NCBI GenBank assembly: GCA_016342325.1
Contig: JAEINR010000031.1
Location: 1-56,121, forward strand
Direction of reading: 5' to 3'
Origin: Desulfobacterium sp.
Lineage (GTDB): Bacteria; Desulfobacterota; Desulfobacteria; Desulfobacterales; Desulfobacteraceae
DNA length: 56,121 nucleotides
Numbering within the stretch: the stretch's first letter is position 1; the number at the start of each line of letters is the position of its first letter. The notes under the pieces were generated by a model. The model was not told where the DNA came from and did not search any database. It worked only from the letters and a program-made list of their open reading frames with translations. Position numbers and translations under genes: made by a program. Below, in pieces: positions 33,197-42,447 of the stretch.

Positions 33197-36100
33197 TTAA
33201 AATTCAGGGTTCACGCCAGACACTCTTTTTTTAACAACATTTTTCGGGTCAATAATGAATTCATTTAATCCACCTTTATTACCATCGAGAGGTAAAGCGT
33301 CTCTTGTTTTAATAATAGCTGTTTTTTTTGCCGTTCCCTCTACGACAAAACGGCCTGTATTTACATCCGGTAATCCTGCGGCATCTCGATAAGTTTTAAC
33401 TGTACTGGGATCGACATCTGTCCATGAAAAACCATCAGGTTTTGCTTTCCCACCATATACTCTATAAACATCAACAAATTCGTCTGTACTCTTTGGGGCA
33501 GGCAACAACCGGGTTGGATCAGTAATAACATTTGTAGTAAGTCTTTTGGTACTTTGCCCTGCTCCAATAACCTCATCGGTATTTTTGTATACATTTTTAG
33601 CAACATCGACAACTTCGTCACCATATTTTGCCGCATACTGTGCACCTCTGGAGGCCTGACCAAGGATAGGAATGGCTGCTAGACCAGACATCCCTGCATT
33701 TTTATAGTCACCTTCAGCGAGATACAAAAGCGTATCTGCAATATCCGGTACAATCCCCAATCCAGGAGCCAACCCGGCGCCTGCAAGCCAGTTATGAGGA
33801 TCTCGTGCCACCAGCCCGTCGGGATCAGTGAACATCAAGGGACTGTTCAGGGCATAGACATAGAGGTTCAGGCCGCCTCCAAGCCCAAGGGGATCTGTTC
33901 TCAGATACCGGCCGGTATCAGGATCATAGTAACGGTTGCCGTTGTAGTGCAGGCCGGTTTCTGCATCATAGTACTGGCCGGGCAGACGCAGGTGGTTGGT
34001 GATGGTTTGAGTTTCAAGGCTTGCTTTGCCAAAGCCTGTATACCTGGCTTCCCAGGTTATGGTTCCTGTGTCATCCACAAGCTGCTGGGGAGTTCCGATA
34101 TGGTCGTTGTGGTACCAGTAATATTGGCCGTTTTCTTTGGTGTACAATGGCGCAACGGAGTTGGCCGTCCCAGGCAGATATCCGTAAGATTGGATTTCGA
34201 TACCTGCGTTGTCGTACTCGGCGATCAATCCCTGTTCGGCATACAAATAATAGGTCTTTGCGCCGTCAACCTCTTTCCACAGCCTTTGGCCGAAGGGATC
34301 ATAATAATAGGTGGCGATGGTGGTGCTGGAGCCGTCCAGAATCTGGGTCAACCGGCCGGTTTCATCATACTGGAACCTGAGCGGCTGGCTCCCGGTTTTA
34401 TATGTGATGCTGCCATTATCATCATGGGTGTAGGATGTGGCATCCTGGCCGGTCAGTTCATTGTTTTGCTTGTATTGCCAGGGCCCGGCCGTTGCAAGGC
34501 TGGTTATCCGGTTGCCCACACCATCATAGGTGTAGCCTTCGTTATCAAGGCCTGGGGGGGCATTGATGCCGATTAACCTTGATAGTTCATCATGGGTGTA
34601 GGCATAGCTGCCATGCTCGGCATCAAGGGTTTGAAGATCTCCTTTGGGGGAAAGGGTGTACTGCCTGTCCAGGAGAGTGGCTGCAAGACTGTCCTTTGCA
34701 GTGATGGCGGCCACACGTCCGTTGAGGTCATAGGCATAGTTTACGGTTGTGCCCGGCAGGGTTTTGGTTTGAACCATGTCCCATAAATAATCGCTGTACC
34801 GGACCTGGCCGGCGATTTCATGGTCTGCGGTAACCAGGCGGCCTGCTGGGTCATATGCAAAGGTTGCGGTCTGATTATCAGGGCCTGTAAAGGTCTGGGT
34901 CCAGTTATCAGGGTAGGCATTGGCATATGTTTTGGTGAATGGGCCAAAATCCACGGTGGTGACTGTTTTGCGGCCAAGATCATCATAGCTGTACGTGGCT
35001 GATGTGACGGCATCGTCATAGCCTGTCATGTTGCCGTTGGGGTCATAGCCAAAGCGTACGGTTTTAACAGGTGTGATCAGGTCGGCGTTATTATAATACG
35101 CCACCTGCAACGGCTGGTTCAGGCTGTTATAGGTGTAGGCTGTTTTATGGCCTTCACCGTTGATCAGCGCTTCAAGGTTGCCAACATTGTCATAGGCAAA
35201 CCGGGTCTCCTGGCCCATGGATCTTGTTGTTCTGGTTTTACGGTTTGCCCTGTCGTATTTGTAATAGGTGGTACGGTTTTCCTGGTCTGTTACGGCAAGC
35301 AGATTGGCGTTTGGGTCATAATCATAGAGGACTGTTTTGTTTAAAGGATCAAGGTTGCCTGTTTTCCTGCCAAGGGCATCATAGGCAATATGGGTTTCAT
35401 TACCGTCCTGGTCACGGGTCCAGATGAGGTTGCCTTTTTTATCATACTGATAATGGGTTTCTTCGCCCAATGGGGTGATGGTTGTGACAAGGCGATTGGC
35501 AAGGTCATAGTCGTTTTCCGTAATGCCAAGGGGGGTGGATGTGGAGATCAGGTTGCCCACGGCATCGTATTCATAGCTGACCGTGTTGCCGGCTTCATCA
35601 ATCCCGGCTATTTTACGGCCCAGCTTGTCATATTCACGGATTGTTCCGGATTCTGAGCCGTCTTTTCCGTGGTCAACGATGGTGGTCTGCAACAGATCAC
35701 GGGGATCAGGATAGTAGCTGTTTTCTATTCTTCTGAGTTCCTGGTCGGAACGGTCATAAAAAACGGTTAAAAGAACATTGCCTTTGGGATCATACTGGAA
35801 CGCTTTATAGTTGCCCTGGGGCGTGATCTCTTTGACCAGGCGGTTGAGTTCATCATATCGGTACCCAACGGTTCTGGCTTCGGGTGTGCCAAAGCCTGTT
35901 GTTTTGGATTCCACACGATTCAGAGCATCATATGTAAATTGTGTCACAACAAGGTTGGGATCAATGATGCTTTCTTTATTTCCATTGGCGTCCCATGTGG
36001 TTTGCGTGGCATGGCCTTCAGGGTCAATGGCCTTTACAGGGCGGCCTTTGGCATCATATTCGTACAGGGTGGCATTGCCCCTGTTATCCGTGCTGGATAG

Positions 36101-39100
36101 AATGTTCCCGTTGCCGTCATACTCAACATAGGCAGTTTGGCCAAGGGCATCGGTCCTGCTGGTCAGACGGCTTCTGCCATTATAGGCCGCATAACTTGTA
36201 TACCCTTGGGTATCTGTTGTTGACAGGATATTGCCCAGGCGGTCATGGGTGAACAGGGTTGAGTTGCCCAGGGGATCAATGATCTCTTTGACTTTGGCAC
36301 CGGTGACAAGATCCCTTGCAAAGTCATAGACTTTTTCAATGACGGCCCCATTGGGTTGGGTCGTGAGGGTGGGTTTTCTGTTGTTGTCATAGCCTTGGCT
36401 TGTCTGGTCCCCGTTGGCATCTGTTACAAGGGTAACCTGGCTGTACGGGTTGTATTCAAAAGCAGTGGTAATCCCTGAAGGATACAGGGGACTTATGATG
36501 GTTTTTGATTTTAAAAGACCGACAGGCGAACCTTCCCCCGCCAGGTAATAGGTAAAGCGTGTTACATGGTCGTTCCTGTCGGAAAAGGATGTTTTATACA
36601 GCCCGTTTGCACCATAGGTGTGGACACTGGCATTGCCCGTGGGATCCATGATGCGGGTCAGGTTGCCATATGCGTCATATTCATAGGTGGTGGTAAACCC
36701 GGGCGCTCCGGGAGTTGAGACCAGTCGTTGATCTGCACCATAAGCAAAGCCAACCCCTGTGGTTTTGGTATGAACCCTGCCGGAGGGATAATAGGCAAGC
36801 CGGGTCACATGATTCTTAGGATCGGTTATCTGTGAGGGGCTGTAAGGATTATTGGGATCATTATAAACAAGGTTGGTTGTATTACCCAGGCTGTCTGTGG
36901 ATGACGCCAGAAGTCGTTTTGAAGGATCTGCTCCAAAATCAAAGGTGGTAACCTGACCGTTGGCATCGGTCAGGCGGGTCATGTTATGAAAGGCATCATA
37001 CGCTTTTTGTATGATGGTGCTGTCCTCAAACAGGACCCTTATTTCATCATTGTTTTCATTAAAAAAGACTTTCCGGTAATACCCTTCTTCGTTCCAGGTT
37101 TCTCCGTACCGGTTGAGGGTTGAGTAGAAGAAATTAAAGGTATCCCCGTTTTTGTTCCTGTGGAAAGACACCTGGTCATTCTCATAATAACCGATATCCA
37201 GGTAATCACCCATGGGCAGGGTATACCGGGTCAGGTTGTGATTGTTTTGAGGGTCGGACTGATTTTTCAGGTAGGTGAACGACGTGATGTTGTTCCCAAG
37301 GTCTGTAAAACCGGCAAGGTCGTCACCGTCATAGGTATACGTACAGAACCTGCCGGTAACGTCTTCAAGGCGTTCCACCTTGCCATTGCCATTATAGGTC
37401 AGGGTCAGGCGCTGGCCCAGGGCATCGGAGATGGTGACCAGGCGATGGGGATGGGCGGTGTCATATCCAAACAACAAATAGTTGCCATGGGCGTCCTGTT
37501 TACGGGTCAGAAAACCGTCGGCGTTAAACACAAACGCTGTGTTGTTCCGGAACTTGAGTTTGTAATCCGTTCCATCCTTTCTGACCGTATAGGTGACACC
37601 GGGAGCCGTCTGGTACGTGTTGTCCAGGTTGTGAACCAGGGTCTGGGGAGTGGAGTCGGCATCATAATAGATCAGGTCCCCATTGGCCTGGGGAACCATG
37701 TGCTCCCCATGGTTCCAGGTCCAGCCGTAGCCAAAGGGGCCATTGTATATCAGCTGGCTTTTATAGGTTCTGACAACAGACAGGTTCAAGCCCCTGGACG
37801 GAATGATGATATCGGGCAATTCTTCATGGTAGAACTCGCCCGTGGCCATGTTTACCGGATCCCCCGCCGCGGATAGGACCGCAGAAAGCCAGCTGTTGTT
37901 GGATGCGGTGGTGGTATTGTTCTCACTGTTCACATAGGTGTCGGTTACGGTCTGTTGGGCCCCGGAAGATATGACCGGGGAGGTGTCATGGAATGCAGTG
38001 GTGGGGACGGTCGTAACAGATGGGATGACAGCGTCTGACGTTTTCCCCCCCTCAAACATGTTGAACAGGTATGAATCACCGATACTGCCATCCGGATTAT
38101 TTACCAGCATGACATAGCCGGTCATGCCTTTATATGTGACTTTTCTCAACGGTGCGGTTACCTGGCCGCCTTGATTGAGCCGGGCAATCATATAGTCTAT
38201 GGTGGACGGATGCAGGGCATTGCCCACAACACCATAGTCTGATTTAAGGGCCTCAAGCATGGGAATATCCGCACTTGTCATGTGCTCGACATCAATGTTC
38301 GGATCTTCGTTTGCAACCATCAGGATTTTAATTGTGCTGGCACTTGGCGTATCCTGCCAGTCGTCAAAGACCATGCCTTCGTTAAAAGAACTGGCATACC
38401 CGGAAAGCCATCGTGCCAATTTATACACCGGATCTTCCCAGTCCATGGGTTCGAGCTGGTCCCCCTGTCTTTTAAAATATCCTGACGCCGACTGGGCATC
38501 GATATTCCACTGGGGATGAAACCAGAATTTTGATTCCTGGTCCGGGTCCATACCTGACGGATCCGTAAAGATAAATGTTGGCGCAAGCGCACTCCATACG
38601 GTCCTGCCGTGCACCAGGCGGTCTATTCTTTCGGTGATCTGAAAATTACGGGACAAAAAGGTATCTGATACAATTTTACCCATCCTGCCCAAAAGCTGTT
38701 CGCGATTATCCGGGTCAGAGATAAGGGTGGGATCAATGGTTGAATATTCTTCTTTAAGGCGCGCGATGGTTGCGGGGCTTGCGGCAACCGGATCAAGACC
38801 GATATGAACAAAGGTACCGGCATCCATGGCCGGGCGGTTCACCCGATTGGCATACCCGCCACCGATATATGATATATAAAACCGGTCAGAAGCCTGCAGT
38901 CCCGGGTCTGATGTCCCTCCCCCCTGGACAACAATGCCGTCCACTTTAATCGTTGGTTTGAGCGCCCCTGAAACATTTTTAAAATCAAGACAGATTCTCT
39001 TGCCGGAAACCTGGGGCATAACGGCGGTATAGGACAGCAGCGCCGTATCATCGCCATATTTTCTAAAGGTAAAGGTGATACTTTCCTGCTCGGAAGCAGG

Positions 39101-39940
39101 AACCTGGGCAAAACTAGAAATCGTCGAACCAAACCGCATGCAAGCCGGTAAAGTGGGCGCAAGTATGGTTGACTCATACTCTTTTACCGTCTCTTTGTAC
39201 CCAATGGTTTCAAGGGTCTGGCCCGGATGGTGAACGGAAAGGTATTCCTGAAACTTTTCCTCATACAATTCTGCGGCGTGTTTGGGCGTGTCTGTTAACA
39301 GATAGGCGTTAAAATCAAATTCAAGGCCCGGGGGGAGCTGACTGCCGGGAAACAGATCAAGGCCCGGCGCGGTATGGTATTCCTTAAACCACGGCACCAT
39401 GGGTATCCACTGCCCGGATATGTCATCCCCTGAACCGTTTCGATAGTTGCTGTGTTTTATCCAGGCCTCAGCCCAGACAAAATCAGCCCCCTCAAACCGG
39501 GCATATCGGGCGGGGATACCGGATATGCGCAAGAGTGTGATTAAAAGAGAACTGGTATCCCAATGATTGCCATGGCCCGACAGATAGGTTGACTGGGCCC
39601 CCAGACGGGATTTTGTGTAAAACGGCCTGAATTTTACAGAATTACCATCAATGAACATTGGTTTGGGAGCGTCTATGTTTTCATAGACCCACTTGAAAAT
39701 GCTTACCGGGTCATGACCAAGCGCTGCGGCAAGTGCCGTCAGTTCCGGGGTAAACTGACATTCCATTGTCTGGTCCGTATATTCCGGGCCCGGCACAGCA
39801 GCAACGGAGATCCCTGCAAAAGAAATAAAAGAGATTAAGATAAGCAGGCCGAGGGCACACTGAAGTTTATTGACAACATTCATGGTTGAAGTCCCTGTTA
39901 ATGTATCAGTGCTTTCTGAATGATCTTTTATGTTTTTCAT
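33197..39940 (-). CDS. Secreted Rhs/YD-repeat polymorphic toxin, ADP-ribosyltransferase-like tip
   Basis: About 2247 residues. ATG 39940 overlaps the upstream stop (ATGA). An N-terminal hydrophobic segment (ALGLLILISFISFAGISVAA) looks like a Sec signal. A transglutaminase-like region follows, in which the usual catalytic Cys position reads NHWDTSSLL. A DUF6531-like start (DPVNMATGEFYHEELPDIII) precedes dozens of YD repeats and the Rhs core end (YDPDTGRYLRTDPLGLGGGL). The last 204 residues form a variable tip: a pretoxin helix region, then FVDVYRVYGG, GFSWTDVDP, AGLPDVNTGRFVVEG and ALPLDGNKGGLNEFIIDPKN. The R, S-x-T and E elements fit an R-S-E ADP-ribosyltransferase, and the motifs recall the Tre-Tu toxins that modify EF-Tu (from memory). 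No VgrG, PAAR or type VI genes are nearby. Confidence 0.88.
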   Translation of the reverse strand: MKNIKDHSESTDTLTGTSTMNVVNKLQCALGLLILISFISFAGISVAAVPGPEYTDQTMECQFTPELTALAAALGHDPVSIFKWVYENIDAPKPMFIDGNSVKFRPFYTKSRLGAQSTYLSGHGNHWDTSSLLITLLRISGIPARYARFEGADFVWAEAWIKHSNYRNGSGDDISGQWIPMVPWFKEYHTAPGLDLFPGSQLPPGLEFDFNAYLLTDTPKHAAELYEEKFQEYLSVHHPGQTLETIGYKETVKEYESTILAPTLPACMRFGSTISSFAQVPASEQESITFTFRKYGDDTALLSYTAVMPQVSGKRICLDFKNVSGALKPTIKVDGIVVQGGGTSDPGLQASDRFYISYIGGGYANRVNRPAMDAGTFVHIGLDPVAASPATIARLKEEYSTIDPTLISDPDNREQLLGRMGKIVSDTFLSRNFQITERIDRLVHGRTVWSALAPTFIFTDPSGMDPDQESKFWFHPQWNIDAQSASGYFKRQGDQLEPMDWEDPVYKLARWLSGYASSFNEGMVFDDWQDTPSASTIKILMVANEDPNIDVEHMTSADIPMLEALKSDYGVVGNALHPSTIDYMIARLNQGGQVTAPLRKVTYKGMTGYVMLVNNPDGSIGDSYLFNMFEGGKTSDAVIPSVTTVPTTAFHDTSPVISSGAQQTVTDTYVNSENNTTTASNNSWLSAVLSAAGDPVNMATGEFYHEELPDIIIPSRGLNLSVVRTYKSQLIYNGPFGYGWTWNHGEHMVPQANGDLIYYDADSTPQTLVHNLDNTYQTAPGVTYTVRKDGTDYKLKFRNNTAFVFNADGFLTRKQDAHGNYLLFGYDTAHPHRLVTISDALGQRLTLTYNGNGKVERLEDVTGRFCTYTYDGDDLAGFTDLGNNITSFTYLKNQSDPQNNHNLTRYTLPMGDYLDIGYYENDQVSFHRNKNGDTFNFFYSTLNRYGETWNEEGYYRKVFFNENNDEIRVLFEDSTIIQKAYDAFHNMTRLTDANGQVTTFDFGADPSKRLLASSTDSLGNTTNLVYNDPNNPYSPSQITDPKNHVTRLAYYPSGRVHTKTTGVGFAYGADQRLVSTPGAPGFTTTYEYDAYGNLTRIMDPTGNASVHTYGANGLYKTSFSDRNDHVTRFTYYLAGEGSPVGLLKSKTIISPLYPSGITTAFEYNPYSQVTLVTDANGDQTSQGYDNNRKPTLTTQPNGAVIEKVYDFARDLVTGAKVKEIIDPLGNSTLFTHDRLGNILSTTDTQGYTSYAAYNGRSRLTSRTDALGQTAYVEYDGNGNILSSTDNRGNATLYEYDAKGRPVKAIDPEGHATQTTWDANGNKESIIDPNLVVTQFTYDALNRVESKTTGFGTPEARTVGYRYDELNRLVKEITPQGNYKAFQYDPKGNVLLTVFYDRSDQELRRIENSYYPDPRDLLQTTIVDHGKDGSESGTIREYDKLGRKIAGIDEAGNTVSYEYDAVGNLISTSTPLGITENDYDLANRLVTTITPLGEETHYQYDKKGNLIWTRDQDGNETHIAYDALGRKTGNLDPLNKTVLYDYDPNANLLAVTDQENRTTYYKYDRANRKTRTTRSMGQETRFAYDNVGNLEALINGEGHKTAYTYNSLNQPLQVAYYNNADLITPVKTVRFGYDPNGNMTGYDDAVTSATYSYDDLGRKTVTTVDFGPFTKTYANAYPDNWTQTFTGPDNQTATFAYDPAGRLVTADHEIAGQVRYSDYLWDMVQTKTLPGTTVNYAYDLNGRVAAITAKDSLAATLLDRQYTLSPKGDLQTLDAEHGSYAYTHDELSRLIGINAPPGLDNEGYTYDGVGNRITSLATAGPWQYKQNNELTGQDATSYTHDDNGSITYKTGSQPLRFQYDETGRLTQILDGSSTTIATYYYDPFGQRLWKEVDGAKTYYLYAEQGLIAEYDNAGIEIQSYGYLPGTANSVAPLYTKENGQYYWYHNDHIGTPQQLVDDTGTITWEARYTGFGKASLETQTITNHLRLPGQYYDAETGLHYNGNRYYDPDTGRYLRTDPLGLGGGLNLYVYALNSPLMFTDPDGLVARDPHNWLAGAGLAPGLGIVPDIADTLLYLAEGDYKNAGMSGLAAIPILGQASRGAQYAAKYGDEVVDVAKNVYKNTDEVIGAGQSTKRLTTNVITDPTRLLPAPKSTDEFVDVYRVYGGKAKPDGFSWTDVDPSTVKTYRDAAGLPDVNTGRFVVEGTAKKTAIIKTRDALPLDGNKGGLNEFIIDPKNVVKKRVSGVNPEF

Positions 39941-40929
39941 TTGAGTAACGCCTCCAGACATAAACCGGTAAGGTACGGATCGTTTTCCCAACTGCCGTTC
40001 ATGAGCTGTGTTGTAACCAGATACAGCTGGGCCGCGGCCTTATCCTGAATAATGTCTGGCTGCCAGATCAGCACACCTGCCGTATCGGTTATATTATTCT
40101 CAAATGCGCCGTTTGCCTGTTGCAAGTTTGTTAGCCAGCCAGTGATTGCGGTTCCCGGCAGCGTGACACTGTACACGGCAGCAGAAACAAACGGACTGGT
40201 GTCTTTTCCAGGCACCCAGCCGTATTTGGTATTTTCAGGCCCCTGTAACGGCCCCCACACCTCAAGGGCCAGTTTCCCCAGATCAGTCAATGGTGTTTCA
40301 TCGGAATCTTTAAGGTCAATGGACAGACAGGCCAAAGCTTTGGTACCAAGGGCCGTATCAAGGGCATCCGCCATGAACAAACGGTTTATCCCCCAGCCAT
40401 AGATTTGAGCATTATAGATATAACTTTTTGAGATCAGCCGATTAACCGCTTCATCAACATTTTGCCCATGATTAAACAGGGTGATAATTTTTCTTGAAAG
40501 ATAATCCGTATTATCAGCCTTGCTGCCCCTTAAATAGAAAAGACCGTAATTCATCCCTGCATTTTGTACGTTGGCAAGCCGCAATCCATTCAATGCCTGA
40601 CTGGTTGCAAGGATCTGTTTTCCGCCGGTATCCCAGGCCCCGTTTGCCTGCTGGTTATTCTGAAGCCAGGCAGTGGCACGGACAGCCGCCTCTTCTTTTG
40701 TCAAGGACTGGTTTTGGGCGGTTATGTTAACTTGAACCAGATCGCAGATAACCGATTCGACACCGTCTTGATCCACGAATGTAACACCATAATAATAGAT
40801 GCCGCCTTCAACCAGGTCTGCCGAATGGGTATGATTGGCGATATTGCCGGTGGTGCTGGCGATTTTAAGCCGTTTCGGGGGGGGGGTACCCATTTTCCAG
40901 GCTGTCTTTGAGGATGACCCTGTCGGCAA
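39937..40929 (-). CDS. C-terminal part of a frame-broken surface protein: prenyltransferase-like repeats
   Basis: From the poly-C tract (40886) onward this frame completes a fibronectin-III-like domain (SADLVEGGIYYYGVTFVDQDG) begun by the upstream gene. It then has alpha/alpha repeats of the prenyltransferase/squalene-cyclase type (AVRATAWLQNNQQANGAWDT, ATSQALNGLRLA; later GWLTNLQQANGAFENN). The first 18 codons (MPTGSSSKTAWKMGTPPP) are antecedent out-of-frame sequence and probably not used. It overlaps the Rhs start by four bases, so translation through this region would couple directly to the toxin. Removing one C from the run of ten (or adding two) joins it to the upstream frame as a protein of about 715 residues. 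Confidence 0.7.
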   Translation of the reverse strand: MPTGSSSKTAWKMGTPPPKRLKIASTTGNIANHTHSADLVEGGIYYYGVTFVDQDGVESVICDLVQVNITAQNQSLTKEEAAVRATAWLQNNQQANGAWDTGGKQILATSQALNGLRLANVQNAGMNYGLFYLRGSKADNTDYLSRKIITLFNHGQNVDEAVNRLISKSYIYNAQIYGWGINRLFMADALDTALGTKALACLSIDLKDSDETPLTDLGKLALEVWGPLQGPENTKYGWVPGKDTSPFVSAAVYSVTLPGTAITGWLTNLQQANGAFENNITDTAGVLIWQPDIIQDKAAAQLYLVTTQLMNGSWENDPYLTGLCLEALLK

Positions 40930-42049
40930 TATTCATACACCGGTAAAGATTATAGCTTTGAGCATCCGGTTTTTGGATCCAGGAGAGCAAAACCTGGTTC
41001 AGGGGTTGACTGTATATGGCACTTAAACCTGTAACAGGAGCAATTGTATCATTGAACATAAAATCAATGGACCGGGTTTGTTCCCTGTTTCCGGCAGTAT
41101 CAACGGAAAAGAACTGCAACCGTGTTGTTTTAGAAATGGGGATTCCTGAAACCGGTGAGCCGCCTGACAGAGTATTCCCAGCGCCCACAAACGGGGGATA
41201 CCCATCGGTTGAATAATAAATAACGGCGTCTTCTGAAGCAGCCAGGTTTATCGATAGAGGTGAAAAATATCTGCCGGAACCCATGTTTGCGGTTATAACA
41301 GGCAGGGTGTTATCAACCCTGAATGAAACCGGATAGTTTAGAATATTCCCCACTTGATCTTCAAGTGTAACAGTAAAAGCATATGTTTTTTCCTGGGTTG
41401 GAGATATCAGGTATTCAATTGTGGAACCGGTGACCAACGCGCTTGACGTGATATCCGTATTTTCGTGATCCCGGAGAACAACCGATTTGATACCGGCCAG
41501 GTTATCGCCGAATGTTCCCAGCAATATGATGTCGGCGCCATTGGCTGGGACAACGGAATTATTTAACGGATAAGAACTGATCATTGACGGTGGTTGGGTA
41601 TCCACAGACACCGTCATTTTCTGGTGGCTTGAACCGCCTTTTCCGGTCGCGGTTAAGGTATATTCAGTTGTCACAGCAGGTGTGACATCAATGTAAGTGA
41701 TTGCTGAAACATCCCCGGGCCCGGGTTCAAGGGTAATTGAATCGGCATACAAGACGTTCCAGGAAAGAGTGGCGGACGTAAGCCCGTTGGTCATTTCCGG
41801 GTTGGCCGCAAAGGTAATCAGGGGAGCGGGAACAACAAGACAATCGGTTTTTCCCAATTGCCCGGCGAAATCAGAATAATCCTGGGGCGGGGTATCCGGC
41901 AATTGATAAAAAAAGGAAAGATCCAGCCCGTCAACATCCCCGTCATTATCAAGATCAAATGAACAGGGTTCTGATCCGCCTGCCATCTGAGCATAAATCA
42001 TTACCATCGCCAGGATCACAAAAGCCCATTTAAACGTAGATTGTTCCAT
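40865..42049 (-). CDS. N-terminal part of a frame-broken surface protein: dockerin-like, Ig-like and chitobiase-type domains
   Basis: ATG 42049 has AGGAGA six bases upstream. A signal peptide (MEQSTFKWAFVILAM...) is followed by a calcium-loop/dockerin-like DLDNDGDVDGLDLSFFYQ, an Ig-like domain, a cadherin-like region (LLGTFGDNLAGIKSVVLRDHE) and a chitobiase/beta-hexosaminidase C-terminal-like repeat (EDAVIYYSTDGYPPFVG, TTRLQFFSVDTAGNREQTRSI). A fibronectin-III start (APVTGLSAIYSQPLNQVLLS) is cut at GYPPPETA by a stop just after the run of ten C. The domain broken here is completed in the downstream frame. It is probably an envelope-bound or secreted partner of the Rhs protein. Confidence 0.72.
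   Translation of the reverse strand: MEQSTFKWAFVILAMVMIYAQMAGGSEPCSFDLDNDGDVDGLDLSFFYQLPDTPPQDYSDFAGQLGKTDCLVVPAPLITFAANPEMTNGLTSATLSWNVLYADSITLEPGPGDVSAITYIDVTPAVTTEYTLTATGKGGSSHQKMTVSVDTQPPSMISSYPLNNSVVPANGADIILLGTFGDNLAGIKSVVLRDHENTDITSSALVTGSTIEYLISPTQEKTYAFTVTLEDQVGNILNYPVSFRVDNTLPVITANMGSGRYFSPLSINLAASEDAVIYYSTDGYPPFVGAGNTLSGGSPVSGIPISKTTRLQFFSVDTAGNREQTRSIDFMFNDTIAPVTGLSAIYSQPLNQVLLSWIQKPDAQSYNLYRCMNIADRVILKDSLENGYPPPETA
40877..40886. repeat. G10/C10 homopolymer at a reading-frame break
   Basis: Ten consecutive G on the plus strand (C on the coding strand). With ten C the upstream frame reads GYPPPETA-stop; with nine C it reads GYPPPKRLKIASTTG and continues for 312 codons. Long G/C runs inside genes are classic slipped-strand phase-variation sites, but are also a common place for sequencing errors. 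Confidence 0.85.
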
Positions 42050-42447
42050 GGTATCTCCTGAATAAGCACCAGAAATGAAGTACATTATCGATTGAAATCA
42101 TATACTGAAACAGTTTTAACAATAAAAGGCATGGGAATAACAGATTGGGGGGAGGCTAATGCAGGAACAGGAAGCGGTGAGATAGACCATAAATATCGTT
42201 CCCTTACGTTAAAAACGTATCGCAAATAATACAATTATTAACATAAGGATTCACCTTCCCCCGCATGAATAAAACGATTTAAATTTGTTTTTGTCAAGTA
42301 GAAGGGTGAAATCATTAACCGGCGATGACCAATCACGGGCTGGTGGAGATAATCCTGGCGGTCCAAAGGGGTTTATTCTTGAGTCCGTGGCCCATAGCTG
42401 CTACTATCTTTCGTTCACAAATCAATTTGGTAAGGGGAATAAAAAGG
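42050..42447. other. Divergent control region between the surface-protein and tamB genes
   Basis: No gene is supported here. The AT-rich part contains the small inverted repeat ACGTT-AAA-AACGT (42206-42218), midway between the divergent starts. An in-frame extension of tamB to ATG 42325 exists but lacks homology and a ribosome site. Confidence 0.4.

Noticed and set aside
33197-42049. Type VI secretion assignment of the Rhs locus
   Set aside because: No VgrG, PAAR, Hcp or EagR-type genes are present and the protein has a Sec-like signal, so type VI delivery is not supported here.
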